64,000 nucleotides of DNA, from assembly GCF_001431465.1 (NCBI RefSeq), contig NZ_LDJJ01000041.1:1-64000 (forward strand), given 5' to 3'. The notes under the pieces are model-generated. The model was not told the origin of the DNA. It worked only from the letters and a program-made list of their open reading frames with translations, and did not search any database. Source of the stretch: Stenotrophomonas terrae. Its GTDB lineage: Bacteria; Pseudomonadota; Gammaproteobacteria; Xanthomonadales; Xanthomonadaceae. Positions 37,482 through 46,392 of this stretch are shown here, piece after piece. A program made the position numbers and the translations under genes. Numbering within the stretch: position 1 is the stretch's first letter; every line of letters begins with the position of its first letter.

Positions 37482-38197
37482 CCGGCATCGCCCGTTCCAT
37501 CAGCGGCACCATCCAGTACACCAGCAACCAGAGTCACCGCCAGGGCGCCGAACGCGGCCGCGAGAACTTCCAGCTCGACGTGCACCGCGATGGTTCGCGG
37601 GTACTGGCCGCACACTGCGAGATCGACGATGCGCCGCCAGTAGTGCGCGACGTCAACCTGCGCGTGGATGCGGACAACCTGCCGCGCGAGTGCTTCGTAC
37701 GCATTGCCGTGGGCGGCCAGTTCCGTGGCTCGGGCTGGTTCAGCTTCAGCCCGACCGAAGCACAGTGCGAATCCAGCACCACGGTCGAAGGCCGGGTCTC
37801 GCAGCGCTTTCCATTGCAGTCACCGCTGCTGGCCTTCGGCAACCACGCCATCATCAACGATGCCTATGCGATGTCCTTGTATGACCTGTCGCAGGGGCCG
37901 GGCAAGCAGAGCTTCTTCATGCTGCTGTCCTCGCCGGATCACCGCGGCGCCACCGGGCCGATGATCTTCCCGGTGCAGCTGGCCATCGAGTACGTGGGCG
38001 AGGAAGAAATCGAGGTGATCGCCGGCCGCTTCAAGGCCCGCCACTTCCGCATCCTCGATGTCGGCATGCCGGAGGAACACCCCGACTACGATCTGTGGGT
38101 GACCGCCGACGAGCACTACATCGTGCTGCGCGCCACCGTCACCGGCTACATGCAGACCGCCTACGAACTGAGCAGTTACACCGTGGTGGAGCACTGA
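37478..38197 (+). CDS. Uncharacterised beta-rich soluble protein
   Basis: 239 residues, no signal peptide or membrane segment. Alternating strand-like segments with Phe-Pro-Leu-Gln-Ser-Pro-Leu-Leu-Ala-Phe-Gly-Asn-His and Ala-Gly-Arg-Phe-Lys-Ala-Arg-His-Phe-Arg-Ile. I do not recognise the family; the second half loosely recalls DUF3108-type lipid-binding folds. Translationally coupled to the VOC gene before it and one base from the membrane-protein gene after it, so it belongs to the same function. Confidence 0.7.
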   Translation: MTGIARSISGTIQYTSNQSHRQGAERGRENFQLDVHRDGSRVLAAHCEIDDAPPVVRDVNLRVDADNLPRECFVRIAVGGQFRGSGWFSFSPTEAQCESSTTVEGRVSQRFPLQSPLLAFGNHAIINDAYAMSLYDLSQGPGKQSFFMLLSSPDHRGATGPMIFPVQLAIEYVGEEEIEVIAGRFKARHFRILDVGMPEEHPDYDLWVTADEHYIVLRATVTGYMQTAYELSSYTVVEH

Positions 38198-38198
38198 G

Positions 38199-38861
38199 AT
38201 GTTGCTGCAGATCCTGCTGGTGGCACATATCACCGTGCTCGGCTATTGGCTGGGCTCGGAGCTGGTGATCAACAGCACCTACCGCTATGTCTCCTACGGC
38301 AGCCATATCCCCTTCGCCGAGCGCAACCGGCTGATGGAGCACGTGATGCACGTGGACCAGCATGTGCGCTACGCGCTGGTGCTGCAGGCTGGCTTGGGCT
38401 TCTCGCTGGCCGCGCTGTACGGCCTGATCCCCGGCGCTGAAACCACCGCCAGCATCGCCGGCCTGCTGTGCGTGCTGTGGCTGGGGTTTGTCGAAGCGGT
38501 GCATCGGCTGCGCCACAGCCGCATCGGCGCCACCCTGGGCGCGATTGACCGCGGCTCGCGCTATGTCTTCATGGCCCTGCTGGTCGCGCTGGCTACCGGC
38601 TTGCTCGGCGGCAGCTGGGAGATGCCACTGTGGCTGCGCCTGAAGCTGGCGCTGTATGCCGGCGTGATGGCATCGGGCGTCGGCATCCGCCTGGCGCTGA
38701 TCAGCCACTTCCGCACCTGGAAAGTGATGGCGCAGGAAGGACCGACCGAAGTTACGAACGCCATCATCCGCCGCACTTACGTGAAGGCAACTTCGGTGCT
38801 GGGCGTGCTGTGGCTGTTCATCGCCGCGATCGTCGCTGTCAGCGTATTCAAGCCGACATGA
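38199..38861 (+). CDS. Uncharacterised membrane protein (paralogue 2 of 3)
   Basis: 220 residues with about five membrane segments. First segment Val-Ala-His-Ile-Thr-Val-Leu-Gly-Tyr-Trp-Leu-Gly-Ser-Glu, a His-Val-Arg-Tyr opening to the second, and C-terminal Ser-Val-Phe-Lys-Pro-Thr: the same architecture as the proteins at 35780 and 50575. Its end overlaps the flavoprotein gene by ATGA. A membrane anchor or electron-transfer partner for that flavoprotein is a reasonable guess. Confidence 0.75.
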   Translation: MLLQILLVAHITVLGYWLGSELVINSTYRYVSYGSHIPFAERNRLMEHVMHVDQHVRYALVLQAGLGFSLAALYGLIPGAETTASIAGLLCVLWLGFVEAVHRLRHSRIGATLGAIDRGSRYVFMALLVALATGLLGGSWEMPLWLRLKLALYAGVMASGVGIRLALISHFRTWKVMAQEGPTEVTNAIIRRTYVKATSVLGVLWLFIAAIVAVSVFKPT

Positions 38862-40441
38862 GCCTCAGCGATCACAGCACGCTGCTGGCCGAGCTGCGCG
38901 CCATGCTGGGTGAGGACGCCGTGCTGTGCGATGCAGCCACTCTGCAGCTGATGGCAGGTGATCTGTACAGCAGCGGGCCGCTGCCATTGGCGGTGATCCG
39001 CCCCGGCGACAGCGCGGCGCTGGCGCAGGCGGTCGCACGGATCACCGCCGTCGGTCTGTCGGTGGTCCCGCGTGGCGGCGGCCTGAGCTATACCGGCGGC
39101 TATCTATGCGAAGACAGCGGCAGCGTGCTGGTCGATCTGTCGGCGTTGGATCGCATCGAGCACATCAGCGCCGAAGACATGTACGTGGTGGCACAGGCAG
39201 GCGTGAGCTGGAAGCAGCTGTACGACGCACTTACGCCGCTGGGCCTGCGCCTGCCCTACTTCGGCACCTTCTCCGGCGCGGGTGCCAGCATCGGCGGAGG
39301 CCTCAGCCATGGCGCGCTGTTCTTCGGCAGCGCGCGTTACGGATCCGCCGCCGACAACGTGCTCGGCGTTGAAGTCGTCAGCGCCGATGGCACCCTGCTG
39401 CGCACCGGGCAATGGGCGTTGAAGGCGGATGCGGAGCCGGTATTCCGCAATTTCGGGCCCGACACCACCGGCTTGTTCATGCACGACGGTGGCGCCTTCG
39501 GCATCAAGACCCGCGCTGCATTCCGTTTGATTCCACTGCCCGCGCATAGCGGCTACGCCTCGTTCGCTTTCGCTGATTTCGAGGCAGCTGCGCGGGCGCT
39601 GTCAGCGGTTGCCCGCGCCGGTCTAGCCGAGGAAGCCTATGTGCTCGATGCCGGTGCGGTGGCCGCCAATGCCGAACGTGACCGCAGCCTGCGCGCTGCG
39701 TTGCGAGCGCTGCGGCAGGTGTTCAACAGCGCATCCGGCCTGCGCGGCAAGTACAGGGCGCTGATCGGCATGGCCAAGGCTGGCCGCCAGCTTGTTCCCG
39801 ACAACGCCTTCAGCCTGCACCTGGTGGCGGCTGGCAACTGCGCCGCTGCGGTTGCACATGATCTGGCCTGCGCGCAGGCGCTGGCACATCAGCACGGCGG
39901 TATCGATATCGCTGCGACCGTGCCGCGCATTGCCCGCGCCGATCCCTTCCCCGGCCTCGATGCAGTGCTCGGTGCCAATGGCAGCCGCTGGGCAGCGTTG
40001 AATGTGAAGGTGGCGCATTCACGCGCATCCGCGCTGATCCGCGCACATCAGCAATTGATCGCAGCACACAGCACCGCCATCGAACGATGCGGTGTGCGGG
40101 TCACCTATCTCTGCTCGGCGCTGTGCAACTACAGCTTCAGTTTCGAAGCGGTGTTTCATTGGCAGGACAGCTGGCAGCCCCTGCATGCTGCCGCACTGCC
40201 ACCGGCACGCTTGCAGATGCTCGCACCGGGGGACGACAACCCGGATGCGCGCGCCCTGGTCGCGCAGCTGCGGCAGCGGACCTGCGCCTTGTTCGCGCAG
40301 ATGGGCGGTGCATCCAACCAGATTGGCCGCACCTATCCCTTCCTGTCCGAACTGGAAGATCCGCCCGCGCAGCTGCTGCGCGACATCAAGCAGGTGCTGG
40401 ATCCGCAGCGGCGCATGAATCCGGGCGTATTGGGGCTCTGA
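38858..40441 (+). CDS. FAD-linked oxidoreductase, VAO/PCMH family (FAD_binding_4)
   Basis: 527 residues from ATG 38858. FAD-binding domain with Val-Ile-Arg-Pro-Gly-Asp, Val-Val-Pro-Arg-Gly-Gly-Gly-Leu-Ser-Tyr-Thr-Gly-Gly and Ser-Ile-Gly-Gly-Gly-Leu-Ser. Substrate domain and the C-terminal Leu-Asp-Pro-Gln-Arg-Arg-Met-Asn-Pro-Gly are typical of this group (vanillyl alcohol oxidase, D-lactate dehydrogenase, alkyl-DHAP synthase). No signal peptide. It would oxidise an alcohol or hydroxy acid, possibly passing electrons to the membrane proteins and cytochromes of the same operon rather than to oxygen. Confidence 0.85.
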   Translation: MSLSDHSTLLAELRAMLGEDAVLCDAATLQLMAGDLYSSGPLPLAVIRPGDSAALAQAVARITAVGLSVVPRGGGLSYTGGYLCEDSGSVLVDLSALDRIEHISAEDMYVVAQAGVSWKQLYDALTPLGLRLPYFGTFSGAGASIGGGLSHGALFFGSARYGSAADNVLGVEVVSADGTLLRTGQWALKADAEPVFRNFGPDTTGLFMHDGGAFGIKTRAAFRLIPLPAHSGYASFAFADFEAAARALSAVARAGLAEEAYVLDAGAVAANAERDRSLRAALRALRQVFNSASGLRGKYRALIGMAKAGRQLVPDNAFSLHLVAAGNCAAAVAHDLACAQALAHQHGGIDIAATVPRIARADPFPGLDAVLGANGSRWAALNVKVAHSRASALIRAHQQLIAAHSTAIERCGVRVTYLCSALCNYSFSFEAVFHWQDSWQPLHAAALPPARLQMLAPGDDNPDARALVAQLRQRTCALFAQMGGASNQIGRTYPFLSELEDPPAQLLRDIKQVLDPQRRMNPGVLGL

Positions 40442-40495
40442 ACGCAAGTTGTGGCAGGATCAAGGCCTGACGCATCCATCGGGGGAATCGTCCAC

Positions 40496-40810
40496 ATGCC
40501 ATTTGCTGCACCGGGATTGCCCCGGTCCCTGCTCGCCATTGCCCTCTACGCAGCCTCGCCGCTGGCCATGGCCATGACCCAATGCCCGCATGAATCCAGC
40601 AAATCCACCGCGTTCTGGCTGCTGGGCTGGGCGATCTTCGCGCTGTTCGTGATTGGCGGCGTGGTGTTGATGCTGTTGATCTTCCGCACCACCCGCCATG
40701 CGCAGCGGCGCCCACGCTGGCTGCTGCGCATCGCCAGCATCCCGGCGATGCTGGCACTGTGGATGCTGGGCTTCGGTATTTTCCTCAGCCAGTTCGTACT
40801 GGTGTGCTGA
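40496..40810 (+). CDS. Small membrane protein, hypothetical
   Basis: 104 residues from ATG 40496. A signal-like hydrophobic start (about residues 8-28), a short Cys/His-containing loop (Gln-Cys-Pro-His-Glu), then two membrane segments (about 40-62 and 78-102). Basic Arg-rich connector. No family recognised. Follows the flavoprotein gene by about 55 bases and may be in its transcript. Confidence 0.55.
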   Translation: MPFAAPGLPRSLLAIALYAASPLAMAMTQCPHESSKSTAFWLLGWAIFALFVIGGVVLMLLIFRTTRHAQRRPRWLLRIASIPAMLALWMLGFGIFLSQFVLVC

Positions 40811-40819
40811 AGCAGCGCG

Positions 40820-42238
40820 TCACGCTGCTGGGAACCACCATGGCGATGCACTACCGGTATTGATCAGCAAGGCACGGGCGCGAACAAAGCGCCGGATCGA
40901 GGCGGTGCCCATGCGTGAGCCGCCCATGCCTGACAACTTGAAGCTCTGCTTTTCAGCGGTCTGCACCATGCCGGTCAAACACGCATCGTTGATCGAGATG
41001 CCACCGGCCTGCAGCTGACGCGCAACACGCTGCGCGCGCTCCGGGCTCTGCGTGAACACCGCGGCCGACAGGCCGAACTCGGTATTGTTGGCGCGGGCAA
41101 TGGCCTCGGCCTCATCGGCCACCACCATCACCGGCAAGACGCTGGCAAAGCTTTCATCGGCGACCACCGCCATCTCATCGGTGACATCCACCAGCACCGT
41201 CGGCGGGCACCAGATGCCGCCATGATCGATCAGCTCGCCACCGGTCAGTGCACGCGCGCCCTTGGCCTTGGCGTCGGCCAACTGCCCGCGTACCAACTCC
41301 ACCTGCGATGCGGCGATCACCGGACCGATCTGGCCCCGCTTCGGGTCCGGCCACGCCAGTTCCAGTGCGGCGGCTTCTTTCACCAATGCGGTGATGAAGG
41401 CATCGGCCACGGACGCTTCCACATAGACGCGCTCGATCGACATGCAGCTCTGGCCGCCGTTGACGAAGCTGCCCCATGCCAAGGCGCGTGCAGCATTCTC
41501 GATATTGGCATCGGACAACACCAGCGCCGGGTCCTTGCCGCCCAGTTCCAGCGAGGCCGGAATGAAACGTCGCGCGCAGGCTTCGCCGACCTTGCGGCCG
41601 GTGGCGACCGAGCCGGTGAAGCAGATCTGGTCACTGGCCTCGATCACTGCCTGGCCGGTGGCACCGGCGCCGGTGACCAGCTTGAACACCTCCCCCAGCC
41701 CCGCTTCTTCCAGCGCATCACGCAGCAAGGGCACGAAACGCGAGGTGACTTCGCTGGGTTTGGCCAGGATGCTGCAACCGGCAGCCAGTGCCGGCACCGC
41801 ATCGATCAAGGTCAGCATCAGCGGGAAATTCCACGGGCTGATCACCCCGACCACGGCATAAGGCACCCAGGTCTGCTGGCTCTGGATGAAGGGGATGGCT
41901 TCCTGCTGCGCGGGCTTTTCCAGCAGACAGGCGGCAGCCTGCTGCGCCCAGCGGCGGATCGCGCCCACCGTGCCATCCACTTCGATCTGCGACTCGTGCC
42001 AGCGGCCGGTATCGGCCAGCAGGGCATCAAGAAAGCCGTCGCGGCGTGCAACCAGGGCATCGGCCAGGGCATTCAAGCGCGCACAGCGCTCCTCGATGCT
42101 GCGTTCGGCCCAGCCCAGCTGTGCCACGCGCAGGCCGGCGCCCAGCGCAGCGACGTCAGCGGCTGCGGTGATCGGCAGCTCGCCGTCGGATTGGCCGGTG
42201 CGCGGATTGCGCAGCGGCAGCGTGGTGGCTTCAGTCAT
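40820..42238 (-). CDS. Aldehyde dehydrogenase family protein
   Basis: 472 residues. Pro-Trp-Asn-Phe-Pro-Leu near the N-terminal third, Lys-Pro-Ser-Glu, Phe-Thr-Gly-Ser-Val-Ala-Thr-Gly cofactor loop, catalytic Glu in Leu-Glu-Leu-Gly-Gly-Lys-Asp and Cys in Asn-Gly-Gly-Gln-Ser-Cys. It oxidises an aldehyde to an acid with NAD(P). Last gene of a minus-strand operon; its start overlaps the nitrilase-fold gene's end by 8 bases. The neighbouring flavoprotein could supply its aldehyde. Confidence 0.9.
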   Translation of the reverse strand: MTEATTLPLRNPRTGQSDGELPITAAADVAALGAGLRVAQLGWAERSIEERCARLNALADALVARRDGFLDALLADTGRWHESQIEVDGTVGAIRRWAQQAAACLLEKPAQQEAIPFIQSQQTWVPYAVVGVISPWNFPLMLTLIDAVPALAAGCSILAKPSEVTSRFVPLLRDALEEAGLGEVFKLVTGAGATGQAVIEASDQICFTGSVATGRKVGEACARRFIPASLELGGKDPALVLSDANIENAARALAWGSFVNGGQSCMSIERVYVEASVADAFITALVKEAAALELAWPDPKRGQIGPVIAASQVELVRGQLADAKAKGARALTGGELIDHGGIWCPPTVLVDVTDEMAVVADESFASVLPVMVVADEAEAIARANNTEFGLSAAVFTQSPERAQRVARQLQAGGISINDACLTGMVQTAEKQSFKLSGMGGSRMGTASIRRFVRARALLINTGSASPWWFPAA

Positions 42239-43274
42239 TGCCTATAACTCCGGCGCTCAGCAGTGCATCAAGGGTGGCTTTCTGGCGGGCGGCGAAATCC
42301 GCCCGCTGCGGAATCTTCAGCGTGTCGCCGTCCAGCAGCGCATTGGCTTTCAAGGCGGTGCTGGCCAGCCCGGCATTGATCGCGGCCTGCGGCAAGCGCG
42401 ACAGGAAATTGCCCATGCCCGGGCGCAGGCGGCGACGGCGCAGCCCGGCGATGTCCAGATCGGCATAGGCCGCCATCGATTCACCGGTGCCGGCTGCCGA
42501 CAGCACGCGGCCCTGGTCATCGACGATCTTGCTCATGCCATCAGCACTGCCCAGGGGAATATCGACACCACTGATGCCGGCCGTATTGGCCGAGACCATA
42601 TAGGCCATGTTCTCCAGCGCGCGGGCGCGCTTGGCGATGTCCTTCGGGGTCAGTTCCGGGCTGCCGACTTCGCTGGTGGAGTGCAGGAATACCTCGGCAC
42701 CACGCAGGCCCATCGCGCGCGCGATTTCCGGATAGAGGATTTCTTCGGAGGCGATGCACGACAAGCGCCCGATCGGCGTGCGTGCAACGGGGAACACGCC
42801 GTCCACGCCATAGACATCGAGGTAACGATCCCAGACATCGTGCGGGCTTGGCGCATACAAGGAAATCAGCCGGCGGTAGCGCAGGATCTGGTTGCCGCTG
42901 TCATCCAGGATCACCGAGGACTGGAAGTACAGCCCGGGGAAGTTCGGGTCACGCTCGTAGGCGTTGGAGCACAGGTAAACGCCATTGTCCTGGGCGATGC
43001 GACCGAGCTGTTCGTACTCGGCGCCGTCCATCGCAAAGCAACCCTTGGCCGCCCAGCCCGGGATGGTATCGCCCAGCGGATAGCTGGTGGCGAAATATTC
43101 CGGCAGCACCACCAGCTTCAGGTCGGCGCCGATGAAGGCCTTGGAGGCGCGGATCTGCCGGCCGACACGTTCGATATTGTCGGCCACGGCGGCAGCCGCG
43201 TCTTCCGGCGTGGTGCAGCTGTTGATGGCGCGACAGGTGGTCTGCAGCGCCAACGCACGATAAGCATCGATCAT
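42231..43274 (-). CDS. Carbon-nitrogen hydrolase (nitrilase superfamily) with altered catalytic Lys
   Basis: 347 residues. Glu of the Glu-Lys-Cys triad is in Val-Leu-Pro-Glu-Tyr-Phe and Cys in Gly-Arg-Leu-Ser-Cys-Ile-Ala-Ser-Glu-Glu, with Pro-Glu-Ile-Ala-Arg after it. At the usual Lys position the sequence reads Arg-Tyr-Arg-Arg-Leu-Ile, so the catalytic Lys appears replaced by Arg. The C-terminal 60 residues extend beyond the standard fold. Substrate: an amide or nitrile of the pathway. ATGA overlap with the DUF1330-like gene upstream. Confidence 0.8.
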   Translation of the reverse strand: MIDAYRALALQTTCRAINSCTTPEDAAAAVADNIERVGRQIRASKAFIGADLKLVVLPEYFATSYPLGDTIPGWAAKGCFAMDGAEYEQLGRIAQDNGVYLCSNAYERDPNFPGLYFQSSVILDDSGNQILRYRRLISLYAPSPHDVWDRYLDVYGVDGVFPVARTPIGRLSCIASEEILYPEIARAMGLRGAEVFLHSTSEVGSPELTPKDIAKRARALENMAYMVSANTAGISGVDIPLGSADGMSKIVDDQGRVLSAAGTGESMAAYADLDIAGLRRRRLRPGMGNFLSRLPQAAINAGLASTALKANALLDGDTLKIPQRADFAARQKATLDALLSAGVIGND

Positions 43275-43603
43275 GGAACCTTACCTTCGGTTGCGGTGTC
43301 GGGGAGGATCTGGATCTGCGCACCGTCGGCCAGCAGCACGCGGAAAGTGCCGGTACCGGCCCGCAGCGGCTTGATCGCGGCGTATTCGGCGCTGTGCCAG
43401 AACGCCAGCGCAGCGGCACGGTCCGGCCAGTGCGAGATCACGGTGCGGGCCGGCGCATGCTCGCCTTCCAGGCTCTGTTGCGCGCCGCCCATCACCAGGT
43501 ACTGGCCGCCATAGCGGGCAGCGACTTCCGGGGTGGCGCAGGCATAGGCGGCAAAACCCTGCGGGTCGGTGATATGCGCTTCGATGATCAGATAAGCGGA
43601 CAT
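43271..43603 (-). CDS. DUF1330-like small protein
   Basis: 110 residues from ATG 43603 (Met-Ser-Ala-Tyr-Leu-Ile-Ile-Glu-Ala). Asp-Pro-Gln-Gly-Phe-Ala-Ala-Tyr, Gly-Gly-Gln-Tyr-Leu-Val and Phe-Trp-His-Ser-Ala-Glu-Tyr match the DUF1330 dimeric ferredoxin-like fold. The 227-codon frame that covers it starts inside the enoyl-CoA hydratase gene and is an artefact. Function unknown; sits between the hydratase and nitrilase-fold genes with almost no gaps. Confidence 0.75.
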   Translation of the reverse strand: MSAYLIIEAHITDPQGFAAYACATPEVAARYGGQYLVMGGAQQSLEGEHAPARTVISHWPDRAAALAFWHSAEYAAIKPLRAGTGTFRVLLADGAQIQILPDTATEGKVP

Positions 43604-43610
43604 GAGGCTC

Positions 43611-44390
43611 TCAACTGAAGCGCGGCGCGCGCTTTTGCAGGAAGGCGGCGGCGCCTTCGACAAAGTCGCTGCTGCTGAAGGCAGCGTTGAAGGCGGCATC
43701 GGCCTGCGCCAGCGAAATGCTGGCATCGCCGCCCAGATGACCGAGTACGGTCTTGATGGCGCGGCGGGCCTGGCCGGAGGTGGCCAGCAACTGCTGTACC
43801 TGTGCCTGTTGCAGCTCCTCGATGCCCTCCTCGCCGGCCAGCTGGTTGACCAGCCCCCAGTCCAGCGCGGTGGCGGCATCGAGCAGACGGCCGGTGAGCA
43901 GCATTTCGCGGGCACGGGCCATGCCGACCGTGTTGAGCAACCGGCGACTGTCATCGGCGCTGTAAACTAAACCGAGCTTGGCTGGGGTGATAGCGAAGCG
44001 GCTGCGGCTGCTGGCCAGCCGCAGGTCGCAGGCCAGGGCCAGGCCAAGGCCGCCGCCCACGCAGGCACCGTCGATGACGGCCAGCGTGGTCTGCGGCAAG
44101 CGTTGCAGTTTGAGCTGGGTGCGTTGCACCTGGGCGCTGTTGGCGGCAAAGGCCTCCGGAGCGGTGAGCAGCTGACCGAGTTCGTCGATATCGGCGCCGG
44201 CACTGAACGCCCCCGGCACGCCCGACACCACCACGATCTGGGCATCACTGGCGGCAATGGCATCCAGTGCGGTTTCGATCGCTGCCCAGTGGCGGGTAGC
44301 CAGGGCGTTGCGCTTGTCGGGTCGTTGGATGTCGATGCGGGCGAGCGCGCCGTCACGGCTCCAGCAAATCACGGTTTCTTCAGTGATCAT
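43611..44390 (-). CDS. Enoyl-CoA hydratase/isomerase family protein
   Basis: 259 residues, ATG 44390. Crotonase-fold markers: Asp-Lys-Arg-Asn-Ala-Leu, oxyanion-hole Ala-Phe-Ser-Ala-Gly-Ala-Asp-Ile and Gly-Ala-Cys-Val-Gly-Gly-Gly-Leu-Gly-Leu-Ala. At the second catalytic-Glu region it reads Pro-Ala-Lys-Leu-Gly-Leu-Val-Tyr-Ser-Ala-Asp, without the Glu of classical hydratases, so an isomerase or atypical lyase role is possible. First gene of the operon, divergent from the GntR gene at 44447. Confidence 0.83.
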   Translation of the reverse strand: MITEETVICWSRDGALARIDIQRPDKRNALATRHWAAIETALDAIAASDAQIVVVSGVPGAFSAGADIDELGQLLTAPEAFAANSAQVQRTQLKLQRLPQTTLAVIDGACVGGGLGLALACDLRLASSRSRFAITPAKLGLVYSADDSRRLLNTVGMARAREMLLTGRLLDAATALDWGLVNQLAGEEGIEELQQAQVQQLLATSGQARRAIKTVLGHLGGDASISLAQADAAFNAAFSSSDFVEGAAAFLQKRAPRFS

Positions 44391-44412
44391 GGCCTATCCT
44401 ATTTGTTCTATC

Positions 44413-44426
44413 GTTATAGCATTAAG
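44413..44426 (+). promoter_or_regulatory. AT-rich motif (site A) between the hydratase operon and gntR 1
   Basis: GTTATAGCATTAAG, within a CTAT-N4-ATAG half-palindrome at 44408-44419, 21 bases before the regulator's start. Resembles GATATATCATTAAG at 53015 in the same position relative to the second regulator. Confidence 0.5.
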
Positions 44427-44446
44427 CCAAAGGAGGGTGAAGCGAG

Positions 44447-45235
44447 ATGTCCCAAGACACACTGGCCACACTATTGAGTGCCAACGCGCACAAGCTGCTG
44501 CGTAACGACTTGCCGACGCCGCTTTACCACCAGATGTTCAGCCTGCTGCGCGACCGCATCCTCAATGGCGAGATCCCGCGCGGCGCCCGCATTCCCACCG
44601 AGTTCGACCTGGCCGACGGCTTTGGCGTGTCGCGCATCACCGCCAAGCGGGCGCTGGACGAGCTGGCTGCCGAGGGCCTAGTGGAGCGCCGTCGCGGCAA
44701 GGGCACCCACGTCATCCACCGCTCCCGCCCCAAGCCCATGCACAGCCCGCTGACCGGGCTGCTGGAGAGCCTGGAGGTACTGGCCGAGCACACCAAGGTG
44801 CAGCTGCTGCAGTACCGCCGTGCGGTGCCACCGGAGCCGATCCGGGCCTTGTTCGATACCGGCCCGCGCGATGTGCTGGTGCACGCCATCCGCCTGCGCC
44901 TGCGCGGCGATACCCCGTTCGGCTACTACAACAGCTGGACCAATACCGATCACCCGGACTTCAACGAAGCCAAGCTGGCCAACAGCTCACGGCTGCAGCT
45001 GTTCCAGGCCGCCGGTATCCAGATCAAGCAGGTGGAGCAGGTGCTGTCGGCGGTCAACGCCGACGCGATTGCCGCCCTGCACCTGAAGGTGGAGCCCGGC
45101 ACTGCCCTGCTGGCGCTGGAGCGCCGCTCCTATGACGGCGACGGCAACATGGTCGACCTGCTGAGCGTGCAGTACCGCCCGGATCAGTTCACCTATCAGA
45201 TGACGCTGGATGTGGACGCCGGCGGCCACGACTGA
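44447..45235 (+). CDS. GntR-family regulator, HutC subfamily (1 of 2)
   Basis: 262 residues. N-terminal winged HTH (about 25-95): Thr-Pro-Leu-Tyr-His-Gln, Ile-Pro-Thr-Glu-Phe-Asp-Leu, Val-Ser-Arg-Ile-Thr-Ala-Lys-Arg-Ala-Leu, Arg-Gly-Lys-Gly-Thr-His. C-terminal UTRA effector domain (about 110-255) with Gly-Tyr-Tyr-Asn-Ser-Trp-Thr and Gln-Tyr-Arg-Pro-Asp-Gln-Phe. Strong similarity throughout to the regulator at 53057. Preceded by AGGAGG. Divergent from the enoyl-CoA hydratase operon, so probably a repressor released by a pathway metabolite. Confidence 0.9.
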   Translation: MSQDTLATLLSANAHKLLRNDLPTPLYHQMFSLLRDRILNGEIPRGARIPTEFDLADGFGVSRITAKRALDELAAEGLVERRRGKGTHVIHRSRPKPMHSPLTGLLESLEVLAEHTKVQLLQYRRAVPPEPIRALFDTGPRDVLVHAIRLRLRGDTPFGYYNSWTNTDHPDFNEAKLANSSRLQLFQAAGIQIKQVEQVLSAVNADAIAALHLKVEPGTALLALERRSYDGDGNMVDLLSVQYRPDQFTYQMTLDVDAGGHD

Positions 45236-45250
45236 AGGCAGGCAGGTCAT

Positions 45251-45320
45251 GTAGTGCCGAGCCATGCTCGGCATGAGGCCTTCCCTGGTAAAACCTCTGC
45301 CGAGCATGGCTCGGCACTAC
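45251..45320. repeat. SMAG-like (GTAG) REP inverted dimer, third copy
   Basis: GTAGTGCCGAGCCATGCTCG on the left and the exact inverse ending CGGCACTAC on the right, 16 bases after the regulator's stop. Same element as at 4433 and 4553. Confidence 0.75.
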
Positions 45321-45337
45321 AGTTGAGGTGCACTGGA

Positions 45338-45357
45338 CAATTTGTCCGGACATATTG
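45338..45357. promoter_or_regulatory. TTTGTCCGGACA palindrome (site 3)
   Basis: CAATTTGTCC / GGACATATTG, a 20-base palindrome with one mismatched pair, 52 bases before the VOC gene start. Confidence 0.65.
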
Positions 45358-45408
45358 CAGGATCGGAACAGGTATGACCTTTCCACGTTCCTGTAACAGG
45401 AGTCCGGC

Positions 45409-46347
45409 ATGTTGTCCGAAGTGAAGGCTGTCACCCTTGGCGTAAGCGATCTGCAGCGAGCCTGCGCCTTCTATGAAAATGCACTTGGCTACCGCGTGCA
45501 AGCACGCGGCGCACTGTCTGCCGAGCTCGCGCCGCTATGGCGTTTCGATCCTGCGCTGCAAGGCGAATACGCGGTCATCGCCCCGGATGATTCCGGCCTC
45601 GGTCGGATCCGCCTGGTGGCCTTCGATGCGCCCGGCCAACGGCTGTGGAATGCCGACAATCTGTACAACGGCAGCGGCTACTACGCACTCAACTTCCGTT
45701 GCCGCGATGCCTTGGCGACCATGCAGGCGATCAAGACAGCCGGCGGCAGCAGTGCGCACGAGCCCAGCTATTGGGAAGTCAGCGAGGAAGTCGCGGTACG
45801 CGACTCGATCAACGACGATCCCGATGGCATCCGCCTGGACGTGTTCTCCTATGAACGCGGCGGCGACCTGCGCGGCCCGCTCAATACCGATGTCAGCGTG
45901 GTGCAGACGATTGCCCTGGCCACACGTGACGTGGCGCGCTCGGTGGCCTTCTACAAGGCGCTGGGCTTCGAGGTTTTGTTCGACCGTGTACTCGACTTCC
46001 CCGAGCTGCAGACCCTGCTGGGCACCGACCGGCCGGTGCGCATCCACAACGTCAACCTGATCAAGGATGGGCACATCGTGCCCGGTCGCGTGGAAATGTT
46101 TGCCTACCTGGACATGGAGCATCTGCCGGATGCACCGCTGCGCGATCTCGCGGTACCGCCGAATATCGGCATTCTCTCGGCCACCATGCTCAGCGATGCA
46201 TTGGACGCCGATGTCGCCCAGTTGCAGCAGCTGGGCGCGCAGTTGATTGCACGTGCCGAACTCGACGTGCCCGGCTTCGGCCACTGCCGCATCGCCACAC
46301 TGCTCGGCCCCGATGGCGAACAGCTGGAGCTTTTGCAACCGGCGTGA
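45409..46347 (+). CDS. Two-domain VOC-fold protein (dioxygenase/glyoxalase superfamily)
   Basis: 312 residues, ACAGGAG before ATG 45409. Two VOC modules (about residues 1-150 and 160-310), the first beginning Val-Thr-Leu-Gly-Val-Ser-Asp-Leu and the second Thr-Ile-Ala-Leu-Ala-Thr-Arg-Asp-Val. The layout is that of extradiol ring-cleavage dioxygenases, but the usual first metal-ligand His is not visible in either module start. Function uncertain; has its own palindromic operator site and is convergent with the alpha/beta hydrolase gene. Confidence 0.75.
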   Translation: MLSEVKAVTLGVSDLQRACAFYENALGYRVQARGALSAELAPLWRFDPALQGEYAVIAPDDSGLGRIRLVAFDAPGQRLWNADNLYNGSGYYALNFRCRDALATMQAIKTAGGSSAHEPSYWEVSEEVAVRDSINDDPDGIRLDVFSYERGGDLRGPLNTDVSVVQTIALATRDVARSVAFYKALGFEVLFDRVLDFPELQTLLGTDRPVRIHNVNLIKDGHIVPGRVEMFAYLDMEHLPDAPLRDLAVPPNIGILSATMLSDALDADVAQLQQLGAQLIARAELDVPGFGHCRIATLLGPDGEQLELLQPA

Positions 46348-46392
46348 TGCCAACACAAGGCAGCCGCTGCAACGCGGCTGCCTTGGACCCGC

